Assembly: GCF_900289145.1 (NCBI RefSeq)
Contig: NZ_OKQO01000005.1
Coordinates: 124,001 to 188,000 of the forward strand
From: Neobittarella massiliensis (ex Bilen et al. 2018)
GTDB lineage: Bacteria > Bacillota > Clostridia > Oscillospirales > Ruminococcaceae
DNA: 64,000 bases
Direction of reading: 5' to 3'
Shown here: in pieces, positions 34,514-44,182 of the stretch
Layout of the letters: each line of letters starts with the position of its first letter
Position numbering within the stretch: position 1 is the first letter of the stretch
Position numbers and translations under genes: made by a program
The notes under the pieces: generated by a model
Database searches by the model: none
What the model saw: only the letters and a program-made list of their open reading frames with translations
Told to the model about the DNA's origin: nothing

Positions 34514-35033
34514 AATATCTTCCTCCTAAACTATTAAAACCGGCACTTTGTATTTCCCCAGACAAAACGGGCCTCGGTGCCTGATGGCAGAGGGGTCCTT
34601 TCATCTGGAAGTTGCTACATAAAAGTGACTACTGCTGCGAGAGAGGCGCCCCCACCTTGTTTTTGGAGCTGCCGCCGCGCATCTGGTTTGGAGCTCAAAA
34701 CTGACCCTGTGCCCCTGCCGTGGCCAAACGCGGTGTCCTCTATTACTTGTAACTGTACACACCGCAGGCACACCCGTCAAGGTGTGCCGCCGGGACATGC
34801 AGGTGGCGGCCTGCCGGTCTTTCGCAATAGATGTCGCCGCCTGCCATAAAGGCGCACAGACGGGCGATATCATAAGCAGAGACCCTGCAGTTTGCGGTGC
34901 GTTTGATAGAATTTGTGTAGCTACTGTAATCTATACCAGTATTTTACCATTATTTGTAAATATGTCAATAGAATTAGCTGGAAAATATTGGATTTCGGAA
35001 AAATATTTTACCGACTGTAGAATAGGGACATTT
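34514..35033. other. Long spo0A leader / intergenic region
   Basis: 520 bp between spoIVB and spo0A with no gene. Bases 34900-35030 are AT-rich and carry the promoter. About 400 nt of the putative spo0A leader is GC-rich with several small inverted repeats, which leaves room for post-transcriptional control. Confidence 0.5.
34941..34968 (-). promoter_or_regulatory. Promoter upstream of spo0A
   Basis: Minus strand TTGACA - 16 bp - TAAAAT. It is far (about 430 bp) from the spo0A ATG; a closer sigma-H promoter was not recognised. Confidence 0.65.
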
Positions 35034-36323
35034 CTATTGGGCATTCCCCTCAATTTGTCGGGCAGTATCGTACATGTTTTCAGCGAATATGCCGTAGCCG
35101 CGGGTTGGATCATTGACCAAAACGTGGGTGACTGCCCCGACAAGTTGCCCATTTTGCAGGATGGGACTGCCGCTCATGCCCTGCACGATGCCCCCTGTTT
35201 TCGACAAAAGTATACCGTCTGTAATGTGTATGACCATGTTCCGCGTCTTTTCGCGGTCGTTTAGCCCCACTTTTTCGATTTCTATGTCGTATAGGGTCGG
35301 GGTCTCGCCGTCGATGGTCGTCAAGATTTGGGCGGCACCGGCTTTTACCTCCTGTTTGTAGGCGATGGGCAGCGTCTCCCCTTCTGCCTGGCGGTAGTAC
35401 TGGCCATACACGCCGGTCTCGCCGTTTTGCTTGAGGCTGCCCAAAACACTGCTGTTAAAAAAGTTGCCGCGCAGTTCGCCGGGGGTGCCCGCCTTTCCCT
35501 TTTTAACTCCGCTGATCGCCGCATCGACGATCTCGCCGTTTTCCAGCGGCATGATCTCCCGGGTGTCGGAATCGCTGATGCCGTGCCCCAGGCCGGCAAA
35601 TACGCCGCGAGTGGCGTCGATAAAGGTCATGGTGCCGATGCCGGCGGTGGAGTCGCGCACCCAGATACCGATCTTGTAGCCGCCGTCTTTAGATTCTACC
35701 GGCTGGATGCTGGTATACCCGTCCGATCCGTCGCGGCGGTAGTGGATGTTGAGCTTGTCTCCGGTGCGGGCCAGCGCGATGAGATCGTCGTTAGACTTGA
35801 CCGTCTGGCTGTTTACCTGCACGATGACGTCCCCCACTTTCAGCCCCGCCTTCTCGCCGGGGTTCTCGCTGCCCGACTTGGTCTGAACCGGTGAGATGCC
35901 CACCACGACCACGCCGTCGGTGAACATCTTCACCCCAAACGGCTCGCCCGAAACTACCACCTGCGGCTTATCGGCCACCGAGACGTGGACGTCTTTGATG
36001 GGGATGACTCCAAATAGGTTTACATCTGTAAAAAAGTTTTGATTGAGGCCGGTGCTGGCCTCCGCCGCTTTTTGGCCGGTACCGCTGGAAAAATGCAGCA
36101 GCTCGTTGCCCGAAAAATAGGCCGAGTCTGCCGACTGCATGTAAAAACTGTCGGGCAGTGTTTTCTGGTAGTAACTCACAGCACCAAACAGCGGCATCGT
36201 AACCACCAAAGCAGCGGCAGCCAGCCGCTGCACCCAGCCCTTGATGCCCGCCCGGCGCTGGAACATGGCCGGTAGCTTCACCGGCCGGCGGGGCTCATGT
36301 TCCCCGCGGTGTTTTTTTAGCAT
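35034..36323 (-). CDS. spoIVB: SpoIVB serine protease
   Basis: A 429-residue S55-family peptidase, close to the usual length. One membrane helix lies at about 33-50. A PDZ domain follows at about 120-210 (GEKAGLKVGDVIVQVN). The protease domain holds the histidine in FAGLGHGISD (H247) and the nucleophile in GGIVQGMSGSPILQ (S384). In known spore formers the forespore makes SpoIVB under sigma-G, and it cleaves SpoIVFA to activate pro-sigma-K in the mother cell. ATG 36323 starts the Lys/Arg-rich cytoplasmic tail. Confidence 0.95.
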   Translation of the reverse strand: MLKKHRGEHEPRRPVKLPAMFQRRAGIKGWVQRLAAAALVVTMPLFGAVSYYQKTLPDSFYMQSADSAYFSGNELLHFSSGTGQKAAEASTGLNQNFFTDVNLFGVIPIKDVHVSVADKPQVVVSGEPFGVKMFTDGVVVVGISPVQTKSGSENPGEKAGLKVGDVIVQVNSQTVKSNDDLIALARTGDKLNIHYRRDGSDGYTSIQPVESKDGGYKIGIWVRDSTAGIGTMTFIDATRGVFAGLGHGISDSDTREIMPLENGEIVDAAISGVKKGKAGTPGELRGNFFNSSVLGSLKQNGETGVYGQYYRQAEGETLPIAYKQEVKAGAAQILTTIDGETPTLYDIEIEKVGLNDREKTRNMVIHITDGILLSKTGGIVQGMSGSPILQNGQLVGAVTHVLVNDPTRGYGIFAENMYDTARQIEGNAQ

Positions 36324-37368
36324 AGATAGCGACCCCCTGTACCGTTTAGCCCAGCGCGGTGCACCCAACTGATTGCCAGCGTGCAGGCGCGGCGATTGAT
36401 GGCCCCGCCGCCAAGCTTTTCTTCTGCGCGGTGAGACAGTATCAGTGTTTGCCTGGCTCCGGCGAATATGTGCGGCAAGTTTTGCATGACGCGCAGCCGC
36501 TCACCGGCAAATTTTTATGTAAGGCAGGTGTTAGGTGTACGCTCTCTAAGGTAACTTTTGGACGGGGTTGAATTTTGGCACAATCTGCGCTGATCGGTGC
36601 TTTTTTGCCGCAGTAAGCTGTACGGCAGATAAGCAGTAGACTGCGTCCACGGCGCCGTATTCCATCTTTATAAAATTTACATACCGCGTTTTTATACCGT
36701 GGGCAAGGTACTGTTTCTTTTCCCTGCAGGCATTCGGCCTGCAGCAGATACAGCACTGCAACTGTGGGTAGACCGGCCCACAGATCTTACCTGTTTTCGC
36801 AAAGTACGGCCCGGCCGCCAGCAACTAGGCTACCTGCCGCTACGCAAAAATACTGCCGATACAGCAACATCCCTATCGATAGTTTGCCCACCGCTGCCGT
36901 TGTATCACCGCTGATCAGCTGTTATACTGATAAAAAGATCTGCATTTCATATTTTCTATTTTATGATCACTAAAAATACTGTACGGTAAAAAATAGAGGG
37001 AATAAAAAGTATACAGATCTATGCACACGCCAGTTTTTGATCTGTTTTTTATGTAAAATTTGATCGTGCGCTTTTGAAATGTCCCTGCCGTTTTCCGGGG
37101 TCATCCAATTAAAAATATATTCATATTTAGATAGTCTCCTGCTCCACGCGCAGGAAGAGCAGCGGCAAACATCTTTTGCGAGATCGCCCTAAAGTCAAAT
37201 GTCGGCCTGTAGCATCGCGCCTGCCAGCGCTATCTATGGCCGCCACACATCTCTAAAATCAGGGCCAGCTAATGAACAGGCCGGGCTTGCAGAGCTTCCG
37301 CACGAGTTTTTCGCGCTTTTCACCAGGCCATACAACAGCACACACCTAAATCAAAGGAGGGGTACAAG
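36324..37368. other. One-kilobase intergenic region
   Basis: No convincing gene on either strand. Frames of 60-100 codons are short, Cys/Arg-rich and lack ribosome sites. Bases 36930-37130 are AT-rich and contain AGATCTG / CAGATCT arms about 70 bp apart. No sigma-G-type promoter for spoIVB was recognised in the GC-rich 100 bp before it. The region may be decayed coding DNA. Confidence 0.5.
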
Positions 37369-37776
37369 ATGTCACCAGTTAGAAAATGTGCGGTGGGTCT
37401 GTTGCTCACGGCCAGCATTGCGGCAATGTTTCTGCCCTGGTTTGGCGGTGCCCGCGGCGTGCAGGAGATATCGGGCACATTGGTACTGCAAGATCCACGC
37501 ACACTGCTCTGCCTGGCGATAGCGGTGTTGGGGCTATGTACCGCCGGTAAATACCGGGTGCCGCTATTCTGGCTGGGTATGGGCGGTATCACCACACTGG
37601 AAGCAGCCTATTTCCTCACCTGGCACATCGAGACGGTCAGCGGGGCATTTTCGCTGTCTCAGAGCTTTCATCTGGCCTATCCAGAATTTTATGTGGGTCT
37701 GGGGCTGGCGGCGGCTACCCTCATCGCCTACGGCATCTTGGGCCCCCGATCAGCAGTGCACCGCGGCCCATGCTGA
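37369..37776 (+). CDS. Small polytopic membrane protein, unknown
   Basis: A 135-residue protein with four hydrophobic segments (about residues 8-24, 45-60, 65-85 and 108-127) separated by short loops. No family recognised. ATG 37369 follows AAAGGAGGGG. It ends in a strong terminator and is a single-gene unit. It could be a subunit or small permease; no evidence decides. Confidence 0.72.
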   Translation: MSPVRKCAVGLLLTASIAAMFLPWFGGARGVQEISGTLVLQDPRTLLCLAIAVLGLCTAGKYRVPLFWLGMGGITTLEAAYFLTWHIETVSGAFSLSQSFHLAYPEFYVGLGLAAATLIAYGILGPRSAVHRGPC

Positions 37777-37795
37777 CCACCCAAATAGCTATGAC

Positions 37796-37838
37796 GAAGA
37801 GGGCCGATACCTCCAACAGGTATCGGCCCTCTTCTTTA
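37796..37838 (+). terminator. Terminator of the small membrane protein gene
   Basis: Perfect 16-bp stem GAAGAGGGCCGATACC / GGTATCGGCCCTCTTC with a short T-run. Confidence 0.92.
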
Positions 37839-37902
37839 TCGTTGCTGCTCTTAATCAGCGGTACTGTACCCCTTTTTGCCCTCTAGACTATCCTGCCCGG
37901 CA

Positions 37903-38400
37903 TCAGTCACCGCAACAATCACCGCCAGTTGCGGCTGGCAGCTGTGCCGTGCTCTCATCAGCCCGGCGCATATACAGCAGAGCAAAGGGGCGCCCCTGCT
38001 GATCGGTGTCGCTACGGCGCTCTGCAACAAACCCCATGTGCCGGTAAAACCCCACTGCCGCATGGTTTTGCTCATTGACGGTGAGCGTCTCTAGCTGCCA
38101 GCGCCGAACACCGTAACGGAGCAGCGTGCCGCCGACCCCCTGCCCGCGGGCAGCCGGGTCTAAAAACAGCATCTCCAGGTGGCGGTCGTTTGCTCCCATA
38201 AAACCCAATAACGCCCCGTCCGCGGCGACCGCCACTGCCAGCTGTGGCACGGCGGCCAATGCCCCAGGTACCTCCAGGGCGATGGCTGCTCTATCTGTAT
38301 CGCTCAAAAATGTATGGGTCGCCCGCACCGACCGATCCCACAGAGCTGTCAGCACCTGTATCTGCTGCGAGCCGCGCACTGCCGGTTCAATGATCTGCAT
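37903..38400 (-). CDS. GNAT-family N-acetyltransferase (YjaB-like)
   Basis: A 165-residue enzyme. The N-terminal LTALWDRSVRATHTFLSD, the acetyl-CoA loop FLDPAARGQGVGGTLL and LTVNEQNHAAVGFYRHMGF closely follow the YjaB-like GNAT pattern. The acceptor is unknown. The C-terminus ends in an odd GGDCCGD. ATG 38400 follows a modest GGGGGGAAG site. Monocistronic. Confidence 0.88.
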   Translation of the reverse strand: MQIIEPAVRGSQQIQVLTALWDRSVRATHTFLSDTDRAAIALEVPGALAAVPQLAVAVAADGALLGFMGANDRHLEMLFLDPAARGQGVGGTLLRYGVRRWQLETLTVNEQNHAAVGFYRHMGFVAERRSDTDQQGRPFALLYMRRADESTAQLPAATGGDCCGD

Positions 38401-38536
38401 CTGTCTTCCCCCCTATTTACGTGAGCGCCGCACACCCACCGCTGAGGTCGGCGGTAGGTGTACAGCCGCGGCAGGCCAGGCTTGTACCCGCTGGTCCACC
38501 TTTTTCGGCGGCAGCGCTTTACGCTACCACCTCAAG

Positions 38537-38571
38537 GCAAAAAACGGAGCACAGCAAATGCTGCGCTCCGT
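38537..38571 (-). terminator. Terminator of the ispH-rpsA gene
   Basis: On the minus strand ACGGAGCGCAG pairs with CTGTGCTCCGT (one G-T pair), followed by T-rich sequence. Confidence 0.88.
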
Positions 38572-38617
38572 CTAAACGTGCTCTGTCACTCTGTGTCCAG
38601 TACACAAAAATCTCGGA

Positions 38618-40624
38618 TTAACCCTCGAAATCGGAATCCTCGGTGGAGTAGACCACGGCGTCTTCCATGCTTCTGCTGCTGTGCTCGGCTCTGGGCTGGT
38701 TCTCCAGCAGAGCGCGCATCGACAGGCTCACGCGCTTTCTGTCGATGTCGGCCTCGGTGATCTTGCAGTCGACCACGTCGCCAACTTTCAGCACATCGGC
38801 CACTTTCTCAACTCTCTCGTTAGAGATCTGCGAGATATGGATCAGGCCGTCCACACCGTCGATGATGCGGGCAAAGGCGCCAAAAGAGGTGATGGAGACG
38901 ATGGTCGCCTTGACTTCGTCGCCCACATGGTAGTTGGCCTGGAAGATGTTCCAGGGGTTGTCCGCCTCTTTTTTGTAGCCCAGAGAGATCTTCTTGTTCT
39001 CGAAGTCGATATCTTTGATATACACTTCGACGGTGTCGCCCACTTTGACGACTTCGCTGGGATGTTTGATGCGCTTCCAGCTCAGCTCGCTGATGTGAGC
39101 CATGCCGTCTACGCCGCCCAGATCGATAAAGGCACCGTAAGAGGTCAGCGATTTGACCACGCCGGAGTACACTTTGCCGATCTCCACCGAGTTCCAGAAG
39201 GCCTCGGCGATGGCTTTGTTCTTCTCGACCAGAACAGCTTTGATAGAGCCGATAGCGCGGGCGCGGCGCTCGTTGGTCTCGATGATCTTAAACTCGACCT
39301 GCTGGCCTTTCAGGGCCTGCAGATCTTCGCCCCGGCGCAGGGTAGCCAGCGAGGCGGGCACGAACACTTTTACGCCGTGTACGGTGACCAGCACACCGCC
39401 TTTGATCACGTCGGTCACGACACCCTCAAGGACGGTACCTTCTTCTTCTGCCTTCATGATCTTGTCGAAGCCTTCGATCGCATCGTAGCGCTTTTTAGAA
39501 AGCAGAGCTGTTCCTTCCTGGTCATTCACCCGCATGACGATCACGTTGATCTCCTCGTCCTTTGCGACCAGCTGATCGCAGGAAGAAACGGTGGAGTCGC
39601 TGGTGAGCTCACTGAGGGGAATGAAACCGGTGTGTTTGGTGCCGATGTCTACCGTGACCTCGTTGGGGGCGACACTGGTGATGACGCCCTTGACGCGCTG
39701 CCCGATATATACCGGCTTAAGGCTCTCCTCCAAAGCTTTCTCGAAGCTGAATTCTTCGCCTTGCACATCGTTTAGCAGTTCACTCATTGTATGTAGTACC
39801 TCCTTGATTATACGAGCAGGAGTCGACGCTCCGGCTGTAACTCCTATTATTTTAGCACATAAAATGTCCTGTTGCAACATTTCTTGCGCGGTTTCTAGCA
39901 GGATGGTGCGACAATTTTTTTCGCATACTTCCCGCAGTTTCGCGGTGTTGGAGCTGTGCCGGTCTCCCACCACCACCATCAGGTCACAGCGCTGCGAGAG
40001 CTCCTCGGCCTCCTGCTGGCGGCTGGCGGTGGCGCCGCACACAGTGTCGAATATCTCGAGCTTTTGGCACCTGCGGGCGGCGATCTCTTTGGCCTGCTGC
40101 CAGTTGCCCACATGGTAGGTGGTCTGGCTGCACATAGATACCGGGCGCTGCTCCAACTGGTGCGCGGTGATGAGCGCCTCGAGTTGGGCAGGGGTCGAAA
40201 ACACGTAGTGCTCGCCGGTACAAAAGCCGGTGATGCCCACCACCTCCGGGTGCTCGGGGTCGCCGGCGATGAGCAGCACGTCCCCCCGCCGCGAACGCTC
40301 GGCCGCGATCTGGTGTATCTTGGCCACAAAGGGGCAGGTGCAGTCCTCGCAGCGAAGGCCCAGCCGCTCGATCTCGTCGTACACCGACTGTGGCACCCCG
40401 TGGGAGCGAATGATGAGCACCCCGTCTGTGGGCGCCTGGTCGGGGCTGCAGCAGATAAACACCCCTTTTTTCTCCAGGTCGGCCACCACGTTGGCGTTGT
40501 GGATGATGGGGCCCAGCGTGCAGACCTTGACGCCGCTCTCGGCCAGTTCATACACCTTGCCCACCGCCCGGTCTACCCCAAAGCAAAAACCGGCGGTCTT
40601 CGCCAAAATGATCTGCGCGCTCAC
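38618..40624 (-). CDS. ispH: Bifunctional HMBPP reductase / ribosomal protein S1 (IspH-S1)
   Basis: A 668-residue fusion found in many Clostridia. Residues 1-285 are IspH (LytB), the [4Fe-4S] enzyme making IPP/DMAPP in the MEP pathway: cluster cysteines are in AGFCFGV, DCTCPFV and FDTVCGAT, with substrate-binding PEVVGITGFC. From about residue 300 follow four S1 RNA-binding repeats (for example VKGVITSVAPNEVTVDIG, YSGVVKSLTSYGAFIDLGG). The C-terminal tail is Ser/Glu-rich. GTG 40624 overlaps the plsC stop as GTGA, so translation is coupled. Last gene of the leftward cmk-plsC-ispH/rpsA run. Confidence 0.95.
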   Translation of the reverse strand: MSAQIILAKTAGFCFGVDRAVGKVYELAESGVKVCTLGPIIHNANVVADLEKKGVFICCSPDQAPTDGVLIIRSHGVPQSVYDEIERLGLRCEDCTCPFVAKIHQIAAERSRRGDVLLIAGDPEHPEVVGITGFCTGEHYVFSTPAQLEALITAHQLEQRPVSMCSQTTYHVGNWQQAKEIAARRCQKLEIFDTVCGATASRQQEAEELSQRCDLMVVVGDRHSSNTAKLREVCEKNCRTILLETAQEMLQQDILCAKIIGVTAGASTPARIIKEVLHTMSELLNDVQGEEFSFEKALEESLKPVYIGQRVKGVITSVAPNEVTVDIGTKHTGFIPLSELTSDSTVSSCDQLVAKDEEINVIVMRVNDQEGTALLSKKRYDAIEGFDKIMKAEEEGTVLEGVVTDVIKGGVLVTVHGVKVFVPASLATLRRGEDLQALKGQQVEFKIIETNERRARAIGSIKAVLVEKNKAIAEAFWNSVEIGKVYSGVVKSLTSYGAFIDLGGVDGMAHISELSWKRIKHPSEVVKVGDTVEVYIKDIDFENKKISLGYKKEADNPWNIFQANYHVGDEVKATIVSITSFGAFARIIDGVDGLIHISQISNERVEKVADVLKVGDVVDCKITEADIDRKRVSLSMRALLENQPRAEHSSRSMEDAVVYSTEDSDFEG

Positions 40625-41226
40625 TGGGCACTCTCCCACAGTGCCTGCATCTGCTCGGTGAGCACCTTTTTGGCCGCACGCAGCTGGCTGGGGGCGTGGA
40701 TATCGGTGAGGCCCAGATCGCTGTTTTTGATCATCTTGCCGTAGGTGACGTCCACCCGGGTAAAGATCTTCAGCTTTTTAGGGCCGCTGACGATGACCGG
40801 CAGGATATCGGCCCCGGTCTGGGCAGCCACCACGATCGCGCCCGACTTGAGGCGCTGCAGCTTGCCGTCTTTCGAGCGGGTCCCCTCGGGGAAGATGCCC
40901 AGTATCTTCCCCTGACGGATCCTCTCGCCGGCGGCGTCGATGGCGCCGGTATCTCCTTTTCCCCGCTCTACCGGAAAGGTTCCCAGGTGCGAGATGATAA
41001 AGCCCAGCGGCTTAAATTTGAAGAGCTCGGCCTTGGCCATATAACAGATCTGGCCCGGCACCTTCAGGGCGATAAAAATAGGGTCTTTTTGTGAGATGTG
41101 GTTGGAGCACAGCACATAGCCGCCCCCCTGCGGAATATTTTCCAGCCCGTGGTAGCGGACGCGGTACAGCGCGCCAAAGATGCCGTGTACCAGCCCGCGG
41201 GCAAATCTGTAAAAACCGTCTATCAT
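40621..41226 (-). CDS. plsC: 1-acyl-glycerol-3-phosphate acyltransferase
   Basis: A 201-residue membrane-associated acyltransferase that makes phosphatidic acid. The catalytic HX4D motif is NHISQKD (H43, D48), followed by PLGFIISHLGTFPVERG and the phosphate-binding FPEGTRS. ATG 41226 follows GGGAGAGGT. Its TGA overlaps the start of ispH-rpsA. It lies about 120 bp downstream of cmk. Confidence 0.94.
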   Translation of the reverse strand: MIDGFYRFARGLVHGIFGALYRVRYHGLENIPQGGGYVLCSNHISQKDPIFIALKVPGQICYMAKAELFKFKPLGFIISHLGTFPVERGKGDTGAIDAAGERIRQGKILGIFPEGTRSKDGKLQRLKSGAIVVAAQTGADILPVIVSGPKKLKIFTRVDVTYGKMIKNSDLGLTDIHAPSQLRAAKKVLTEQMQALWESAQ

Positions 41227-41342
41227 CTGTCGACCTCTCCCCCGCCGCCGGTATGTTTGCGCCCCGGCGGCGCATCTGTTCAAACGTATTCGGTGGTATT
41301 CGGCAGTCGGCACTCGCCCATCGGGCCGCCGGCTACCGGCGC

Positions 41343-42008
41343 TCACAAGCTGTTTTTGATCAGCACCACCAGCGCAGCTACGCTCTGCTGGATATCCATC
41401 TCGCCGGTGTCGAGCAGATGGGCGTCGTCGGCCCTCTTGAGCGGGGCTACCGCGCGGTGCGAGTCGTTGTAGTCGCGCTGCTCGATGTCCGCGAGTATCT
41501 GCTCATAGGTCATCTGCTCGCCTTTTTGAGCCAACTCGGCGTGGCGGCGGCGGGCTCGCACCTGGGCCGACGCTGTCAGGTAGACCTTTACCTGGGCGTC
41601 TGGCAGCACCACGGTGCCGATATCGCGGCCGTCCATGATCACGTCGTTTCGCCGGGCCAGCGAGCGCTGGGTCTCCATCAAAAAATCGCGCACCTCGGGC
41701 AGCGCCGACACCGCCGATGACCCCATGCTCATCTCGGGGGTGCGGATGAAGTCGCTCACGTCGCGCTCGCCCACAAATACCCGCTGTACGCCATCTATAT
41801 AGCGCAGGTCCAGCTGCAGGCCGGGCAGCGCGGCGATGACCGCCGGGCTGTCTTGCGGGTCGATGCCGCGATCTACGACATACCAGGCCACAGCCCGGTA
41901 CAGCGCGCCGGTGTCCACGTAGATATAGCCCAGCTCGGCTGCCGCCGCCCGGGCGATGGTGCTCTTACCGGCCCCGGCGGGGCCGTCTATTGCTACTGCG
42001 ATATGCAT
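41343..42008 (-). CDS. cmk: Cytidylate kinase
   Basis: A 221-residue kinase turning CMP/dCMP to CDP/dCDP with ATP. Walker A is AIDGPAGAGKST (residues 6-17). CMP-binding segments are YVDTGALYRAVAW and MDGRDIGTVVLPDA, and the LID-like RRRHAELAQKGEQMTYEQI and IEQRDYNDSHR follow. ATG 42008 has CAAGGAGAA upstream. It is part of the cmk-plsC-ispH/rpsA set, a common clostridial arrangement. Confidence 0.96.
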   Translation of the reverse strand: MHIAVAIDGPAGAGKSTIARAAAAELGYIYVDTGALYRAVAWYVVDRGIDPQDSPAVIAALPGLQLDLRYIDGVQRVFVGERDVSDFIRTPEMSMGSSAVSALPEVRDFLMETQRSLARRNDVIMDGRDIGTVVLPDAQVKVYLTASAQVRARRRHAELAQKGEQMTYEQILADIEQRDYNDSHRAVAPLKRADDAHLLDTGEMDIQQSVAALVVLIKNSL

Positions 42009-42042
42009 AGAAATCCATTCTCCTTGCTCGTGTGTCGTGATC

Positions 42043-43308
42043 TTACAGCCCTCCGGCCCCTCGTTTGGCCAAAATATCTCTGGCGGCCAAATACGCGGTG
42101 GAAAAGGCGATCTGCAGGTTAAAGCCGCCGGTGTAGCCGTCCACATCCAGCACCTCGCCCACAAAGTAGAGGCCGGGCCGCTCTTTTATCTGCATGCTGC
42201 CCGGCTGCACCTGCCGCACATCCACCCCGCCGCGGGTGATGATGGCCTCGGCAATGGGCCGAAAGCCGGCAAAGGTCAGCGGCAGGCACTTGAGCAGGTC
42301 CCGCAGTGCAGCCCGCTGGGCTCTGGTCAGCTGATTGGCCTTTTCGGTGGCCGGCACCCCGCTCAGGGCGCACACGGTACCGATGAGCTTTTGCGGCAAA
42401 AGGCCCGCCAGCAGGTTCGAAAAATTCTTGTTGGGGTTTTCCTCCACATCCCGCAAGATGCGGCGATCCAGCTGCTGGGCGGTGAGTCCCGGCTTTAGAT
42501 CGATCTGAAGCCGGTAGCGACCGGGGACATCCTCCATGTGACCGCTGGCCGACAGCACCAGCGGCCCGGAAACGCCAAAATGAGTAAACAGCAGCTCGCC
42601 CAGTTGGCTGAACACCGGCCGGTCTTTCTTCTGCGTGTCGCGCACCGTCAGGGTGGCATTTCGCAGCGACAGCCCCATCAGGTTTTTGCACCAAGGCTCT
42701 TTTACCACCATGGGGATCAGGGATGGGCTGCAGGCGGTCACCGGCAGGTCCAGTGCGGCGGCAAAGCGGTGGCCGTCGCCGTCGCTGCCGGTCTGCGGGT
42801 AAGACAGCCCGCCGGTGGCCACTACCACCTGGGGCGCAAAAAAGTCGCCGCTGGCGGCAGTCTCTACCCGGTAGCCGCCGTCAGCGGGGGCGATGGCCGT
42901 CACCCGGTCCTGTAAAATGGTCACCCCCTGCGCGCGGGCGGTCTGCACCAGCGCGTCGGCCACCTGGTGCGCCGAGTCGGATACCGGGAATACCCGCGCC
43001 CCCCGCTCGGTCTTCAGCGGCACGCCCAGAGCCGTAAAGTAGTCTTTGGTATCCTGGGTAGAAAAGGCATTTATGGCGCTGTAGAGAAAGCGCCAGTTGC
43101 GGGGGACATTTTTTAAAAACGTCTCGCTGTCGCAGTCGTTTGTCAGGTTGCAGCGGCCCTTACCGGTGATGCGCAGCTTGCGCCCGAGTTGGGCGTTTTT
43201 CTCGATCAGCAGCACCGGTACACCGCCGGCCGACAGCTGGCAGGCACAAAACAGGCCAGCCGCGCCGCCGCCCACCACCACGGTGGGTGGCGCACTATTT
43301 TTTTTCAT
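42043..43308 (-). CDS. HI0933/YhiN-family flavoprotein
   Basis: A 421-residue FAD-binding protein (aminoacetone-oxidase-like family). The dinucleotide-binding start is VVVGGGAAGLFCACQLSAGG, then LIEKNAQLGRKLRITGKGRCNLTN, and the C-terminal FAD loop GLYFVGEVLDVDGYTGGFNLQ. The physiological substrate is uncertain. Its ATG lies 14 nt inside the end of the rpiR gene, and cmk begins 34 bp downstream, so all are probably co-transcribed. Confidence 0.92.
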   Translation of the reverse strand: MKKNSAPPTVVVGGGAAGLFCACQLSAGGVPVLLIEKNAQLGRKLRITGKGRCNLTNDCDSETFLKNVPRNWRFLYSAINAFSTQDTKDYFTALGVPLKTERGARVFPVSDSAHQVADALVQTARAQGVTILQDRVTAIAPADGGYRVETAASGDFFAPQVVVATGGLSYPQTGSDGDGHRFAAALDLPVTACSPSLIPMVVKEPWCKNLMGLSLRNATLTVRDTQKKDRPVFSQLGELLFTHFGVSGPLVLSASGHMEDVPGRYRLQIDLKPGLTAQQLDRRILRDVEENPNKNFSNLLAGLLPQKLIGTVCALSGVPATEKANQLTRAQRAALRDLLKCLPLTFAGFRPIAEAIITRGGVDVRQVQPGSMQIKERPGLYFVGEVLDVDGYTGGFNLQIAFSTAYLAARDILAKRGAGGL

Positions 43309-44182
43309 AAACTTCCCCTATATTCTCGTAGATCTGGTACTCGTCCCAAATGGTCTCCAGCCGGCCCAGCGTCTGGTACAGCTCGGCCTGCTTGCGCTGC
43401 CCCAGCGCCACGATCAGGGCATTGATCAGGCTCATGGGGGCCACCAGCGAGTCGACGAACGAGATCATCTCGCTCTTGGCGTACAGTACGGTATCGGCCA
43501 GCGTGGCGATGGGCGACTTTTCGCTGTCGGTGATCGATATCACCTTGGCCCCGCACTTCTGTGCGTAGGTCAGAGCGCGCACCGTTTTTTTGGAGTAGCG
43601 GGGGAAGCTGATGCCCACGATGACGTCCCCCTCGGCGATGCGGATGATCTGCTCAAACACATCCGAGCCGTTGTCGCCCGACACCAGCTGCACGTTTTCA
43701 AAGATCATGTTGAAGTAGTAGCTCATAAACGCCGACAGGCTAGAGGCGCCGCGCATGCCGATGATATAGATCTTTTTGGCCGCCAGCAGCGTCTCCACCG
43801 CCCGGGCGAAATCCTCTTTTTCAATGGCCTGGTCGGTCTTGCGCACGGTGGCGATATCCATCTCCAGCACCCGCGAGAGCACGTCGTGGTCGCCGATCTG
43901 CTCGGTGGTGACCCGCATGCGCTGCACCGCGTTGAGGTTGCGCTTGATGAGCTCTTTGAGCGAGCGCTGAAATTGGGGGTAGCCCTCAAAGCCCACCTCC
44001 ATGGCAAAGCGGACCACCGTGGACTCGGACACGCCCACCTCGCGACCCAGTTTCGAGGCGGTCATGAAAGCCGCCTTGTCGTAATTTTCAAAAATATAGG
44101 CGGCAATCTTTTTTTGCCCCTTGGAAAAGACGCCCATCTTCTCCTCGATGCTGCGCAGCAGTCCGTTGACCGGGTGTGCCAT
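43295..44182 (-). CDS. MurR/RpiR-family transcriptional regulator
   Basis: A 295-residue regulator. Residues 1-80 are the RpiR helix-turn-helix (FSKGQKKIAAYIFENYDKAA, then ASKLGREVGVSESTVVRFAM). Residues about 125-260 are a SIS sugar-phosphate-binding domain (KKIYIIGMRGASSLSAFMS; DVIVGISFPRYSKKTV). It should sense a phosphosugar or amino-sugar phosphate. No sugar genes are adjacent; it heads the leftward HI0933-cmk run instead. ATG 44182 has only a weak GGGGCGAG site. Confidence 0.9.
   Translation of the reverse strand: MAHPVNGLLRSIEEKMGVFSKGQKKIAAYIFENYDKAAFMTASKLGREVGVSESTVVRFAMEVGFEGYPQFQRSLKELIKRNLNAVQRMRVTTEQIGDHDVLSRVLEMDIATVRKTDQAIEKEDFARAVETLLAAKKIYIIGMRGASSLSAFMSYYFNMIFENVQLVSGDNGSDVFEQIIRIAEGDVIVGISFPRYSKKTVRALTYAQKCGAKVISITDSEKSPIATLADTVLYAKSEMISFVDSLVAPMSLINALIVALGQRKQAELYQTLGRLETIWDEYQIYENIGEVYEKK

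Noticed and set aside
36442-36824. Cys-rich minus-strand frames of about 100 codons upstream of spoIVB
   Set aside because: No ribosome site, atypical composition, overlapping alternatives in two frames.
38681-39775. 364-codon plus-strand frame opposite the IspH-S1 gene
   Set aside because: Shadow of the S1 repeats; no start signal, no family.
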